Counted from the stretch's first letter, positions 8,579 to 18,072 are shown. The stretch: 64,000 bases of DNA from Zygotorulaspora mrakii (GCF_013402915.1 NC_050721.1:1178001-1242000), one strand, 5' to 3'. Numbers and translations are program-made. The notes: generated from the sequence alone by a model not told the origin.

Positions 8579-11040
8579 CCGATAACCTATCTACCTCGTC
8601 GGGTGGTAATGACCCCATCCAAACTGGAACCACAGATACAACTGAAGTCATACCAGAGTATATCCCCGAGGGCAACAATGATGTTCTAGGACCAGACATC
8701 CATGATGATCCACCGGAACATACCAATGATGATCCTCCTGAACATACCAGTGACGAGATCGCTGATAATATCGAGGAACATGGTTCAAACATGATCAATG
8801 AAGATCCCCGAATCAATCTTCAAAGCGCAAACCATGCTGTCACCTATGATAATACAGAAGGTGACGATCAGCCCACGCAGAATGAACCAACGTCAAACCC
8901 CATAAATGATCCAGCAAACGATCACCCATCGTCCGCCATCATTGACAGCACTAAGACACCGGATCCAATTCCCGATACCGTCTCAAGAAGAACCATCAAT
9001 AATGATATTGACCCAAGCAGTGCAATTGCATCCACAGTCGGAATACAGGCATCTGCTTACGATGATGTTGCTCCTACTACGGAAGACGAGCGCACCACAT
9101 CATCGACCTCCACAGCAGAACTCGATCCACTTCCCAGCGAGGAAGAGCCCCCCGCACCAGAGAGTACTACTGGAGCAACTCCCGATAGCGAAACACCTGA
9201 GTCTATCTCCAATGTGGGTGGTAACGATCAGTCTCCAGAAGTTAATGCTAAAAGTTTAGAAGAAAGAAAGAATAGAATTTTTCAGTACCGTAATGGCGAC
9301 ATCCCGAGGGTAAAGCCACCAAGTACAAAAAGAAAAAGTAATTTAGCTCTAGGTGAAATTGAAGATAGGACTCAACGCAAGAGACCAAAGCGTCATATAC
9401 TTTATGTCAACGCAGTACACTCGAATCCAACTCCTCATGTTAAACCCTCCTTAAGTTACTATGAGGCAATTGTCAATAATGATGATAAAAATGATGCAAA
9501 AGGATACAACGAAGCCTACATGAAGGAATATGACCAATTGATCAAAATGAAGACCTGGGATCCTAACAAACCTATAAATGAAAAGACGATCCCTAGACAA
9601 CAAATAATAAACTCCATGTTTATTTTCAACACTAAGAGAGATGGAAGGAAGAAATGCAGATTCGTTGCAAGAGGTGACCAGCAGAAGGCTGGAACTTACA
9701 AAGAAGACCTCAAAGCAAACACGGTACATCATTACGCCCTGATGACCAGTCTCAACATAGCACTAGACAAGAAAATGTTTATCACCCAATTAGACATATC
9801 CTCAGCGTACCTATACGCTGAATTGGAAGAAGATCTGTACATCAGAGCACCTCCACACATGAAGCTCAAAGGAAAAGCATTCAAGTTGAACAAGTCACTA
9901 TATGGACTTAAGCAGAGCGGAGCGAACTGGTACAAGATGATTGGCAGTTACTTAACCAACTCTTGCAACATGACAGAATTAACCGGTTGGCCATGCGTGT
10001 TCAAAGATGAAAATGAATGTTTTGTATGCCTCTTTGTAGACGACATGATCGTCCTGTCTAAAGATATCAAGGCAGCAAACAAACTGGTCAAAACTCTAAA
10101 GAAAAAGTTCGAGACCAAAGTGATCCACGATGGGAAATTAGACGAAAACAACATGGCCACATACGATATTCTAGGACTGGAAATAGAATATACGTTCGGA
10201 AAGAAAATGACAATAGGAATGGAAAACTCCTTAACCGAAAAGCTTCCACATTTAGGTTTTGATATCGAAAAGGATAACAAGAAGTTTCTTGTGCCAGGCA
10301 CACCAGGTGAACATATCCACAAAGATAATCTGGTCGTTGAAGAAGACGACTACAAAGAAAAGGTTAAGCAAATGCAGAAGGCTATAGGATTGCTATCATA
10401 TGTGGGATACAAATATAGATTCGATATTCTATATTACGTGAACATCCTAGCTCAGCATACACTATACCCCTCAGAGCAAGTGGAGAAACTCACCAAACAG
10501 CTGTTGAACTTCGTGTGGCAGTCAAAACACAAAAAGCTGATTTGGCATGCCAACAAGCATACCAAGACAAATAGGATTACCGCTATCACTGACGCATCGT
10601 TTGCGAATGAAGAAGGATTCCGATCACAATTGGGCCATTACTACTGCCTAAATGGAAAAGTCATCGGTGGGAGATCATCTAGCGAAAAACTGCGTGTCAT
10701 ATCATCTACCGAAGCAGAAATATATGCGGTAAGCGAATCAGTCCCAATGTTACAAGGATTAGCATGCCTAGTAAAACAAATTGATCCATCATCATCACTT
10801 AGATCGAAGATACTAACTGACTCAAAACCTACTATATCAATAGTAGAGGACCAAAGTGAAGATTCAAGAGCGTTCAGAAATCGTTTCTTCGGGACACGAG
10901 CTTTCAGGTTAAGAGATGAAGCTAGACGCAACGATCTGAAGTTCGAATACATAAAGACAGAAGATAACTATGCGGACATATTGACCAAGCCTACATCAAT
11001 AGCCATATTCAAGAAGCTTACTCATTCATGGGTGAAATAG
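8579..11040 (+). pseudogene. Ty1-like POL fragment: integrase tail, reverse transcriptase, RNase H
   Basis: An uninterrupted frame crosses the LTR/POL junction from about 8554; the first ATG is at 8791, giving 749 codons. The order is a Ser/Pro/Asp-rich linker, two basic clusters (KRKSN and RKRPKRH) resembling the bipartite integrase nuclear signal of Ty1, then reverse transcriptase with FVARGD, QLDISSAYLYAEL, KSLYGLKQSGANW and the catalytic CLFVDDM. RNase H follows with ITDASF, STEAEIYAVSESVP and LTDSKPT. The sequence ends at a normal stop 14 bp before the polypurine tract. GAG, protease and the integrase core are absent, hence a truncated pseudogene although the kept domains look intact. 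Confidence 0.9.
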
Positions 11041-11062
11041 CATTATTGAACCATGGGTGGTA

Positions 11063-11557
11063 TGTTGAAATATAAATCGAGATTGTAAGATATATTAAAG
11101 AGATGACTTATAAGAATCAGAAAGAGACAATTGGTCTGTAAAACAAAATAAACGAAGTCAGATGAAACCCTAACAGAATGTCAATCGATAATGGAAAGAT
11201 ATCGGATGATAATCTATCACGAGACGTTTACAACTCAGGAGTCTGACTACGAAGGAGTCTATGGCATGGAACATGAAATAACAGTTGTACTGTGAATTCT
11301 ATGGGACTAGAAATGGTGTGATGACGATGAAAATTCTTCACTCGTCGTCCTCTCTTATGGCTCAATAGGTGCGAAATATTAGGTATAAATACTGACGTAT
11401 TTTCCAGATATTAATCCAAGTTCAATTAGTTTTATCTCAATTCATGATATAGAAAACGAAGGAATTATATATCTCTATAATTGAATATCATAGTATCATC
11501 ATCAATGTCAAACCAAGTTACTATCGACAACGCCGAAGAAAACATTCTTTCCAAATA
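11063..11557 (+). repeat. LTR A (3' LTR of the element)
   Basis: A 495-bp LTR starting TGTTGAAATATAA right after the polypurine tract and ending TTTCCAAATA. It contains a TATA box TATAAATA (11384-11391) and an ATG at 11505. That ATG opens a frame (MSNQVTIDNAEENILSK) running to the LTR end, as in Ty1, where GAG starts inside the LTR. The boundaries are supported by the solo LTR at 54857, which has a target-site duplication. Confidence 0.88.
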
Positions 11558-11574
11558 TCTTTCATATATCTTTC

Positions 11575-11917
11575 TATTTAAAAAGAATGTTTTCTTCGGC
11601 GTTGTCGATAGTAACTTGGTTTGACATTGATGATGATACTATGATATTCAATTATAGAGATATATAATTCCTTGGTTTTCTATATCATGAATTGAGATAA
11701 GACTAATTGAACTTGGATTAATATCTGGAAAATACGTCAGTATTTATACCTAATATTTCGCACCTATTGAGCCATAAGAGAGGACGACGAGTGAAGAATT
11801 TTCATCGTCATCACACCATTTCTAGTCCCATAGAATTCACAGTACAACTGTCATTTCGTGTTCATTCCATAGACTCCTTCGTAGTCAGACTCCTGAATTG
11901 TGAACGTCTCGCGATAG
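11575..11917 (-). repeat. LTR B, inverted, 5' part missing
   Basis: The reverse complement of the last ~343 bp of LTR A, differing at only a few positions. It lies tail-to-tail with LTR A across a 17-bp spacer (11558-11574). It breaks off at GCGATAG, so the first ~150 bp of this LTR copy are missing. Together A and B form a palindrome of about 700 bp. Confidence 0.88.
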
Positions 11918-12091
11918 AATATCAATCGATACTGGAAAGATATCGGATGATAATCTATCGCGAGACGTTCACAATCCATGATATAGGAAACCAAGGACTT
12001 ATATCTCTCTGTAATTGGATATCATAATATCATCATCAATGTCTGGGCAAGTTACTATCGACAAACCTGGAGAAAACCCTCTTTCCGAATA
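11916..12091 (+). repeat. LTR C, plus strand, internally deleted and diverged
   Basis: It begins at the LTR position near AATATCAATCGATACTGG, continues through TCGCGAGACGTTCACAAT, then skips about 207 bp of LTR and resumes at CATGATATAGGAAACC, ending CTTTCCGAATA. It carries many more differences than A or B, so it is older. Its start lies head-to-head with the broken end of LTR B, giving a further 19-bp inverted repeat (about 11899-11917 and 11952-11970). Confidence 0.8.
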
Positions 12092-12848
12092 AAAATGTTC
12101 TTTTTACGAAAGCTATTTTAGTATTGTTTTTAAAACTTTCCCAATGTAACTACTGATTACCATTGATTGTATCGGTGCGTTAATTCTTGCTTTCCCGGTA
12201 TAGGAAGTGAATAATTAGAAAATGGCATATCTCTGTTGCGCCGTACTACAGCAGCGCTGGTGAAGGGTCTCTACTATCACTAAACCATGATCCATGTCAC
12301 ATGCATACTATTTTCATTCTTATCGATTTGATAATACATTCGTCATTCGCCATCTTTACCGTAGATTCTCTAACTATCTGACACTTGAATTGTAATCAGC
12401 TCGAACGCAGCTTGCAACCAATTCGCTCGTCTAGATATATCCATCGTTGAAACTTTCTTTCTCATGCGAAGAGATTCCCATAATGATATCTACAGCTAGA
12501 AATCAATATTGTCCCTCTCCTGCAATTCCCACATGATAGATCATGATTTACAGGTCAGGATATTTGTAGCGTGGGAAAGGATGCGTAGAAGGCAATTTAC
12601 CATAGTCCCGAGTACTTTCGAGGATATTTGAGACAACTTTTGTCATGTGTTCGAATATTAAATTTGATTTTCATCGTGGTTTTATTTCTATTTGTCTTCC
12701 ATTTTTATATGAAATAAGCAGGATAGATTTCACCTCGCGAGGTTGCTGCTGCATGCAGCCTCAATATTAAAACTTGAAGTTCTTTCACTACAATAAGGGG
12801 AATTAAATCGCAAGTAATCCAACTCACTATAGCACACCAGACTACGCT
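12092..12848. other. Gene-free stretch before the YPR170W-B homologue
   Basis: 757 bp with no long open frame and no clear LTR sequence. Short palindromes CTCGCGAG and GCTGCATGCAGC lie at about 12736-12760, within 120 bp of the next gene's ATG. I see nothing else. Confidence 0.4.
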
Positions 12849-13278
12849 ATGAAACCAGTTGTATCCGTAAGTTTGATTAGGTTTATATTAGTTTCTAAAG
12901 TACTGAGTTACTAACTTTGATTGCGAGATTACCGACCTCGCCCGATGGTATAGTCTGGAAAAGCCTGGTTTTGCACAATTCTATCCGCTTTTGGTGTCGT
13001 CATACTATCTGTAATTGCTCATTTGTTCAACGTTAACCATGAATCCCTTGTGGGCTCCATAAATGATCCAGAAGATGGTCCTGCGTATGTTACTCCGTTT
13101 TTTCGGCCTATTTGCCCTCATTCTCAGTGGAAAGAGTTTTTTTACTAACAACTAATACAATTTTTACAGAGTTGCCCATACCGTGTTCTTGGCAGCACTC
13201 GTATACCTTGCCTTCTTTGTCTTTTGCGGTTTTAACGTCTATTTGTCGACAAAGAAGCAGCATATCGAGTTGCGGTAG
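12849..13278 (+). CDS. Small membrane protein, YPR170W-B homologue (two introns)
   Basis: Three exons: 12849-12866, 12954-13084 and 13170-13278, together 85 codons plus stop, the same length as yeast YPR170W-B. Intron 1 (12867-12953) has donor GTAAGT, branch TACTAAC at 12909-12915 and acceptor TAG. Intron 2 (13085-13169) has donor GTATGT, branch TACTAAC at 13143-13149 and acceptor CAG. The spliced protein begins MKPVVSSGKAWF, has NDPEDGPAVAHTV in the middle, and has two hydrophobic segments (ILSAFGVVILSVIAHLF and VFLAALVYLAFFVFCGFNVY) fitting two membrane helices. Function in yeast is not established; it resembles the small hydrophobic proteins near V-ATPase subunit e, but I do not assign that role. 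The next gene is BSP1, as in S. cerevisiae. Confidence 0.9.
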
Positions 13279-13514
13279 ACACACTAAACTGAATTAGTGG
13301 TCATCTACTATAGAACTGTATAATGTTTCGCAGTCACCGACAGCGCAAGAATCAATAGAGCATAGGTATGCCATATATAATCTGTATAAAGATGATCATG
13401 ACTCTAAAGAAGTCCGTTTGAAGCGATTCTCTTTTTTTAACAACACATTCCGCTCGTCTGAATACAATTAAACCATAGTAGGAAACTATTAACTTTTGCA
13501 GAGCGTTACATCCT

Positions 13515-13547
13515 ATGGACTGGTTGCTGCCAAGTAATGTACGCTAG
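13515..13547 (+). other. Upstream ORF overlapping the BSP1 start
   Basis: ATG at 13515 opens a 10-codon frame ending in TAG at 13545-13547. It overlaps the BSP1 ATG (13537) in another frame. If the transcript starts upstream of 13515, this would reduce BSP1 translation. The transcript start is unknown. Confidence 0.35.
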
Positions 13548-15438
13548 AAGATTACGCGATCGTGAGACTGAAGATTTTCTAAAAAGAGTTGAGGACTTCA
13601 ATTCCAAACAATACGACGATGCGCCTGAGAGCCCGCAATTGAGTAAAACACGTTATCTATCGAGCTCAAATATCTCTGAGGAAGGTATTGATAATGCTAA
13701 CGATTTGCTGTTCACTAGTGATTCAGCAAGCCCGTTCAAACGTAAGCAATATCAGGGAAGCGAAACAGACACTTTGACATCTGACGATGAACTTGCCTAT
13801 AAGTCAGCATACAATTATGAAAAGACGTTTTCCCCAACCAAAGCACATTATTCCAAACGGGATTTAGACATTGAGCTTTCTTTTAGATCTTCTGGCATCA
13901 AAGAATCAGGAACCAGGAAGACGTACGCTGTGTCGGAGGAGGACTACATGCTATTGCAAAGATTGAAATTGGACGCTAGCACTCTCAAGGATACTCCCAA
14001 GGAGAGCCACGCGAAAGTTCCAAGTAGAGGTAGACCAAGGGAGGAGCTGAGGGATAAACAACTCTACTCCAGGACGTCTGTGAGAGAAGTTGATAGATTG
14101 CATGGGAAAAAAACAAGCAAATTCAGTGAAGAAGAAGGCGAGAAACCTCCTTCATTACCTGCCAGAAGAAGCAAAGATACGATTTCGATCGATGAAGGGT
14201 CTGCGCCTAGTCTGCCAAGAAGAAAAAGCAATAAAGTGAGCACACTAGATGTTCCAGTAGAACGCTCCGTGGAACCAGAGCTATCAAACAGGAATTACAG
14301 GAACGAAGATTCAAATGGCAAACAAAACTTAACCACCGTTAAGCCAAAGAGGTCTGTTCCGCCCCCGGTACCTCGTAAGCGTCAGATATCGATTGATAAA
14401 TCGATTATATCGGCCAACTTGATGACCGATGCAGAGCTGTCAAACGATTATCTGACGTCAGTAAGTAAAAACAGATTGACAGATTACAAGACGCTTCAGC
14501 CGGTGCCCCCACCTAGTGCTAGAAAAGAACCACAGACACCAAAGAAGGTGAGTATTTCACATTTAGATTATTTGGACTCTGTGCAGAAAAAAAGTCCATC
14601 GCCGCCCCGTTTGGCGCCAATTTCATTGAAGAGCTCTTTGACTTCGCCAATGACCGAGAAAGAGATTTCTAATTCGGATAAATATTTAAATTCAGCGCTT
14701 AAGACAAAGGAAAGTGATCCTAAAGTCTCAAATGTAAAACCAAGACCATCGCTGCCTGCAAAACCATCGAGTCTCAAAGAAAAAAACGTTTTCAACTTGT
14801 CCAATACTGCCAAAGAAACTTCTGCAAACGGAAAACCAGACTTTGTTGCCATCAAACTACGAAGTCCCGAGAAACCAAAACCTCAAGTGCCCCCCAAGAA
14901 AAATCTGCTTGTTACCCATAAGCTCAAAACGGCCAGCCACGACAGACTCAAGGCACCGATAGAAGATAAGTTTGAAATGCGAAAACCTGAAATTTTGGTC
15001 AAGCTCAACAAGGTGGATTTCAAAAAGAATGAGACAACTTCGGATGTTCCCGAAGCCTTAGAAAAACTGAGAAAACTGAGCAAAACTCAAAATGCTCCAG
15101 CTGTACCCACTCGTAAGATCTCGATGCCGGAAGCCCTAATAAAAGCTGAGACATTAAGAAAACAGCAAGTATCTGATACAAAGAAGGCGAGCGAGCCCAA
15201 ACCTTGTTTTCAAGACGAGCTCAGCGCTGCATTCAAAAAAGCAAATGCGTTATCCTCGGTTACATCTCCAACCTCAAAATCAGTCTTGAACTCGTCATTA
15301 AAGGATGCCAAGAGAATAACACAAACTCCTTTAACAGCGCCATCCAAGAATGAACGAGCATCCGAAGATTCACTACTGCATCCCAACAAGACACGGGCCA
15401 AGGGACCAAGGAGGAAACTGCCAAGGCGAATTGTGTAA
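13537..15438 (+). CDS. BSP1: Bsp1 actin-patch and cytokinesis adaptor
   Basis: A 633-residue, low-complexity adaptor. Yeast Bsp1 links synaptojanins and capping protein to cortical actin and the cytokinetic ring. The N-terminus (RETEDFLKRVEDFNSKQYDD) and the block YKSAYNYEKTFSPTKAHYSKRDL match yeast Bsp1, as does SEEDYMLLQRLK. The rest holds many proline-rich SH3-type ligands (PPSLPARRS, VPPPVPRKR, PSLPAKPS). The C-terminus, LLHPNKTRAKGPRRKLP, fits the capping-protein-interacting motif that ends yeast Bsp1. The ATG at 13537 aligns with the yeast start. Order matches YPR171W. Confidence 0.93.
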   Translation: MYARRLRDRETEDFLKRVEDFNSKQYDDAPESPQLSKTRYLSSSNISEEGIDNANDLLFTSDSASPFKRKQYQGSETDTLTSDDELAYKSAYNYEKTFSPTKAHYSKRDLDIELSFRSSGIKESGTRKTYAVSEEDYMLLQRLKLDASTLKDTPKESHAKVPSRGRPREELRDKQLYSRTSVREVDRLHGKKTSKFSEEEGEKPPSLPARRSKDTISIDEGSAPSLPRRKSNKVSTLDVPVERSVEPELSNRNYRNEDSNGKQNLTTVKPKRSVPPPVPRKRQISIDKSIISANLMTDAELSNDYLTSVSKNRLTDYKTLQPVPPPSARKEPQTPKKVSISHLDYLDSVQKKSPSPPRLAPISLKSSLTSPMTEKEISNSDKYLNSALKTKESDPKVSNVKPRPSLPAKPSSLKEKNVFNLSNTAKETSANGKPDFVAIKLRSPEKPKPQVPPKKNLLVTHKLKTASHDRLKAPIEDKFEMRKPEILVKLNKVDFKKNETTSDVPEALEKLRKLSKTQNAPAVPTRKISMPEALIKAETLRKQQVSDTKKASEPKPCFQDELSAAFKKANALSSVTSPTSKSVLNSSLKDAKRITQTPLTAPSKNERASEDSLLHPNKTRAKGPRRKLPRRIV

Positions 15439-15944
15439 ATCTAATGCAGCACTTTCTCCATTCCACAGGCCATTGTCAGCGACTGAACTTTCAATTACTG
15501 TATAGAAGTGTATATATTTATAATGATGTTAGCCGCCGAAAGATATTACCCGGCGTTATATTTTACACATGTGTTTCTTCGGACAACTTTGAGATTTCGG
15601 ACAATTCACGGACTGTTCAAAACTGTAATAGAAAAGCCAAATACCAAAATATAGATGCTTGTTGTTACTTATGTTGTTGTTCGAACTTTATCCGAGGTAT
15701 TAAGAGTTGAAGCTGGTCAAGTTGACCTTGCCAGGAGTTTACTGTCCAGAATTTCATATCGGTGTGGCAGCGCTACTCAACTGAGGTGGAGGATTACGCT
15801 TGTGGTTCTTTTCCGGTATAGCGCATATAAGTGACTGACTCTTACCTTTCGGTAGTTGCAATTTGCTATTACACTTAAACCTTCAATTCAGGTAGTAAAT
15901 CAACGTACTTTAGGGACGGCTTCCTCAGGTTATAGGATACCATT
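15439..15944. other. BSP1-PDP3 intergenic region
   Basis: A 506-bp region with a Reb1 site (listed separately), AT-rich BSP1 3'-end signals (around 15500-15530) and the PDP3 promoter. No RNA gene or other repeat is seen. Confidence 0.4.
15545..15554 (+). promoter_or_regulatory. Reb1 site ATTACCCGGC
   Basis: An exact match to the RTTACCCGNM consensus of the general regulatory factor Reb1, about 110 bp after the BSP1 stop. Reb1 excludes nucleosomes and can act as a polymerase II roadblock terminator, so a boundary role between BSP1 and PDP3 is likely. Confidence 0.6.
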
Positions 15945-16934
15945 ATGAGCCGATCATTGAAAACTGGCGATTTGGTTTTATGCAAAGTTGGATCTTTTCC
16001 ACCATGGCCAGCTGTCGTTTATCCACAGTCGTTGCTCCGATCTGATGTGTACCGAAAGAAGAAACCAAATTGCATTGCAGTTTGCTTTTTCAACGATCCT
16101 ACCTACTACTGGGAACAACCGAACCGTTTGAGCAGACTGGATCCGCACACGATTGATGAGTATTTAACGCGAAATAATGGGCATAGTTCGCAGTCTGATT
16201 TAAATGAGGCATACCAACGCGCCAGTGACTATACGGGGCTGCAGGATTTTATTGTTGAACGATTCAAAGAAGAAGGCAGGGAAGAAGATTTAGAGCAAGC
16301 TATAGGTTTCGCAGAGATCAAGAGTGGTGAAGATCCGACTTTAGGAAAATCTAAGAAAGACCCTGGAAAACGTAAAGTATCTGGAGCTAGAGCAGATTCA
16401 GAATCATCGTCGATGAGTTCAAGTAACAAGAATTTCGTTTCCAATGGATCACTCAATAGCAAGAAGATTAACCCTGAGAATTTAGAAACAGATTTGAGTG
16501 ATGACAGGGTCAAGCTTGGTAAAGGCAATAGTAAAAGAACTCACAAAAGAAATCACGCCAGCCAAAAATCTATCGAAAAAACGAACGAAAAGAGAACAAA
16601 ACTCGACAGATCGCGTAGAGTCGAAATATCGCTACTCTTTAGGAGAAGGATACAAAAAAACTTAGTTCAGAGAGACGAACCACCCGTGGACGCTGAGATT
16701 GAAGAATCTCATAACATGCTGAACAAGATAAAGCAGAATTTGGGAAATGAACCACCATTCTTTGATTCAGAGGCATTGAGGGAAAGTAAATTGCACAAGC
16801 TTTTCAAAGTGATCGTCAATGACTCGAACCTCGAACAATTTCATCCCGTGTGCAAGTCCGCTTTAATACAGTGGAAGGATATCATAACCGAACTCAAGTC
16901 TGAGAGACTAAAAGACGAGCAACAGGACGCCTAG
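15945..16934 (+). CDS. PDP3: PWWP-domain subunit of NuA3b histone acetyltransferase
   Basis: 329 residues. The N-terminal PWWP domain reads LKTGDLVLCKVGSFPPWPAVVYPQ and continues through CFFNDPTYYWEQPNRL. In yeast Pdp3 it binds H3K36me3 and brings the NuA3b acetyltransferase to transcribed chromatin. A charged Ser/Lys linker (about residues 125-215) is followed by a conserved C-terminal block, SRRVEISLLFRRRIQKNL through ALRESKLHKLFKVIVND, matching yeast Pdp3. In S. cerevisiae this gene is on chromosome XII (YLR455W), next to the paralogue of the following gene. Its place here between BSP1 and the YPR172W homologue therefore reflects the ancestral order. Confidence 0.95.
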   Translation: MSRSLKTGDLVLCKVGSFPPWPAVVYPQSLLRSDVYRKKKPNCIAVCFFNDPTYYWEQPNRLSRLDPHTIDEYLTRNNGHSSQSDLNEAYQRASDYTGLQDFIVERFKEEGREEDLEQAIGFAEIKSGEDPTLGKSKKDPGKRKVSGARADSESSSMSSSNKNFVSNGSLNSKKINPENLETDLSDDRVKLGKGNSKRTHKRNHASQKSIEKTNEKRTKLDRSRRVEISLLFRRRIQKNLVQRDEPPVDAEIEESHNMLNKIKQNLGNEPPFFDSEALRESKLHKLFKVIVNDSNLEQFHPVCKSALIQWKDIITELKSERLKDEQQDA

Positions 16935-17353
16935 TGCTGAATCTGCTTATGCCTGTACACAGAAATACATTCGCAAAGCTTATGAGGCACTGGTGCTGCA
17001 ATATGACCAGCTGTATATGCGTTATTGCTAGCACACGCCTCCCATCCGATACGAGTTTCGAGCGGAAGAAAAGATTTATACACTTTATAAATTTGTATAA
17101 GGAAGAACTGGTATGCCGATACCAGTTATACTTCCGCTAGGAGATAGCTACTCCTAGTTGTAATACTATAAGCATGATTACTTTTAAGCGCGAAGTCACA
17201 TGATCGCATTGCTATTTTTTGCTTCCCAGCAAAATGAAATTAATATAATTTAGGGACATTGATGGTGATGAGCCTGTAAAAAATCTTTAGCATTATCAGT
17301 GATTATTAGAATTCAAGACCTCGGTAGAAGCACTGTAAGCAACTGTTAACAAA
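16935..17353. other. PDP3-YPR172W-like intergenic region
   Basis: 419 bp. It holds a strong hairpin at 17101-17135 (listed separately) and AT-rich tracts. No gene is seen. Confidence 0.4.
17101..17135. repeat. Hairpin in PDP3 3' flank
   Basis: AACTGGTAT (17106-17114) and ATACCAGTT (17119-17127) are exact inverted arms around a 4-base loop. An outer GGAAG (17101-17105) pairs with CTTCC (17131-17135) across a 3-base bulge. AGCGGAAG at 17062 offers an alternative partner for CTTCCGCT. It may be a structured 3'-UTR element. Confidence 0.65.
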
Positions 17354-17956
17354 ATGTCGTGTGTTCAACAATTTCCGCAGCATCTTCTAGATCTAGTCAA
17401 AACATCCAAATACGTGCATGTGGCTACCTGTTCTACAGATTGCATTCCATCGGTCAGTCTTATGAACTATATATATGTTCCCGGAGAACGTTCTTTTGCC
17501 CCAGAGGACCGGTCGTGCGACTACATTGTATTTGCCACGCTAAATAACACTGAAAAGTATCAAAACATTATTTCTAATCCGATCGTTTCTCTGCTGTTTC
17601 ATGATTGGATCACAGCGAAGAATTTATCGTTGAAAAAACGGTCTCTATCAAAGTCATCAGCCTCAGATCAAGAAGAGGTTGCGGAAGGATCGGGCACGTC
17701 TCATTCAAGTAAGCTGCTGAACCTTTTGCAAGAGTTGAATCAATCTGAATTATTTCAAATGAGTGCCACCATTCGAGGTCACGCAGCAGTTATAGCACCA
17801 AACAGTGAAGAATCATCACATTACAAAAAGCTACTGCTAAGGACTAACCCAGATGCTCATGTCTTCATTGAGGACGCCAAGACAGTAATCATAAAAGTCA
17901 AAATTCAAAGTGCGAAGGTTACGGACTCTGAGAATAACACGAGCATTTATACTTGA
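17354..17956 (+). CDS. Pyridoxamine-phosphate-oxidase-like protein (YPR172W/YLR456W family)
   Basis: A 200-residue protein of the split-barrel, FMN-binding-like family that includes the yeast paralogues YPR172W and YLR456W, whose cellular function is unknown. Visible family features are a starting helix (FPQHLLDLVKTSKYVHVATCSTD), a strand SLMNYIYVP, a long block YIVFATLNNTEKYQNIISNPIVSLLFHDW, and a C-terminal ATIRGHAAVI with later strands. A serine-rich insert lies at about residues 98-125. It is convergent with VPS4. Since both paralogues' neighbours are adjacent here, this is the single pre-duplication copy. Confidence 0.9.
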   Translation: MSCVQQFPQHLLDLVKTSKYVHVATCSTDCIPSVSLMNYIYVPGERSFAPEDRSCDYIVFATLNNTEKYQNIISNPIVSLLFHDWITAKNLSLKKRSLSKSSASDQEEVAEGSGTSHSSKLLNLLQELNQSELFQMSATIRGHAAVIAPNSEESSHYKKLLLRTNPDAHVFIEDAKTVIIKVKIQSAKVTDSENNTSIYT

Positions 17957-18072
17957 ACTCGCATTTTCTTTTACTCAAAGTGAGACACAAGTTTCATTTT
18001 ATTATGTTTTCTTTTTTAGGTTGTAAGATTTACTTTATTCTACATATGTTTACTGTCGTCGAAAAAAAAAAA

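Larger units (their letters stand above)
8465..11557 (+). mobile_element. Internally deleted Ty1/copia-like retrotransposon
   Basis: The element consists of a 114-bp 5' LTR fragment, the last part of POL (linker, reverse transcriptase, RNase H), a polypurine tract GGGTGGTA (11055-11062) identical to the Ty1 tract, and a full 495-bp LTR (11063-11557). The rest of the 5' LTR, the primer binding site, GAG, protease and nearly all of integrase are missing, so it cannot move on its own. The kept POL frame has no stop or frameshift. The element lies upstream of tRNA-Ile, as Ty1-type integration predicts. Confidence 0.9.

Noticed and set aside
9156..9259. Second plus-strand frame inside the Ty linker region (part of 8906-9259)
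   Set aside because: A shadow of the reverse-transcriptase frame in low-complexity linker; no GAG-like features.
11767..12027. 86-codon plus-strand frame over LTR B/C
   Set aside because: It lies wholly inside inverted LTR sequence and crosses the B/C junction.
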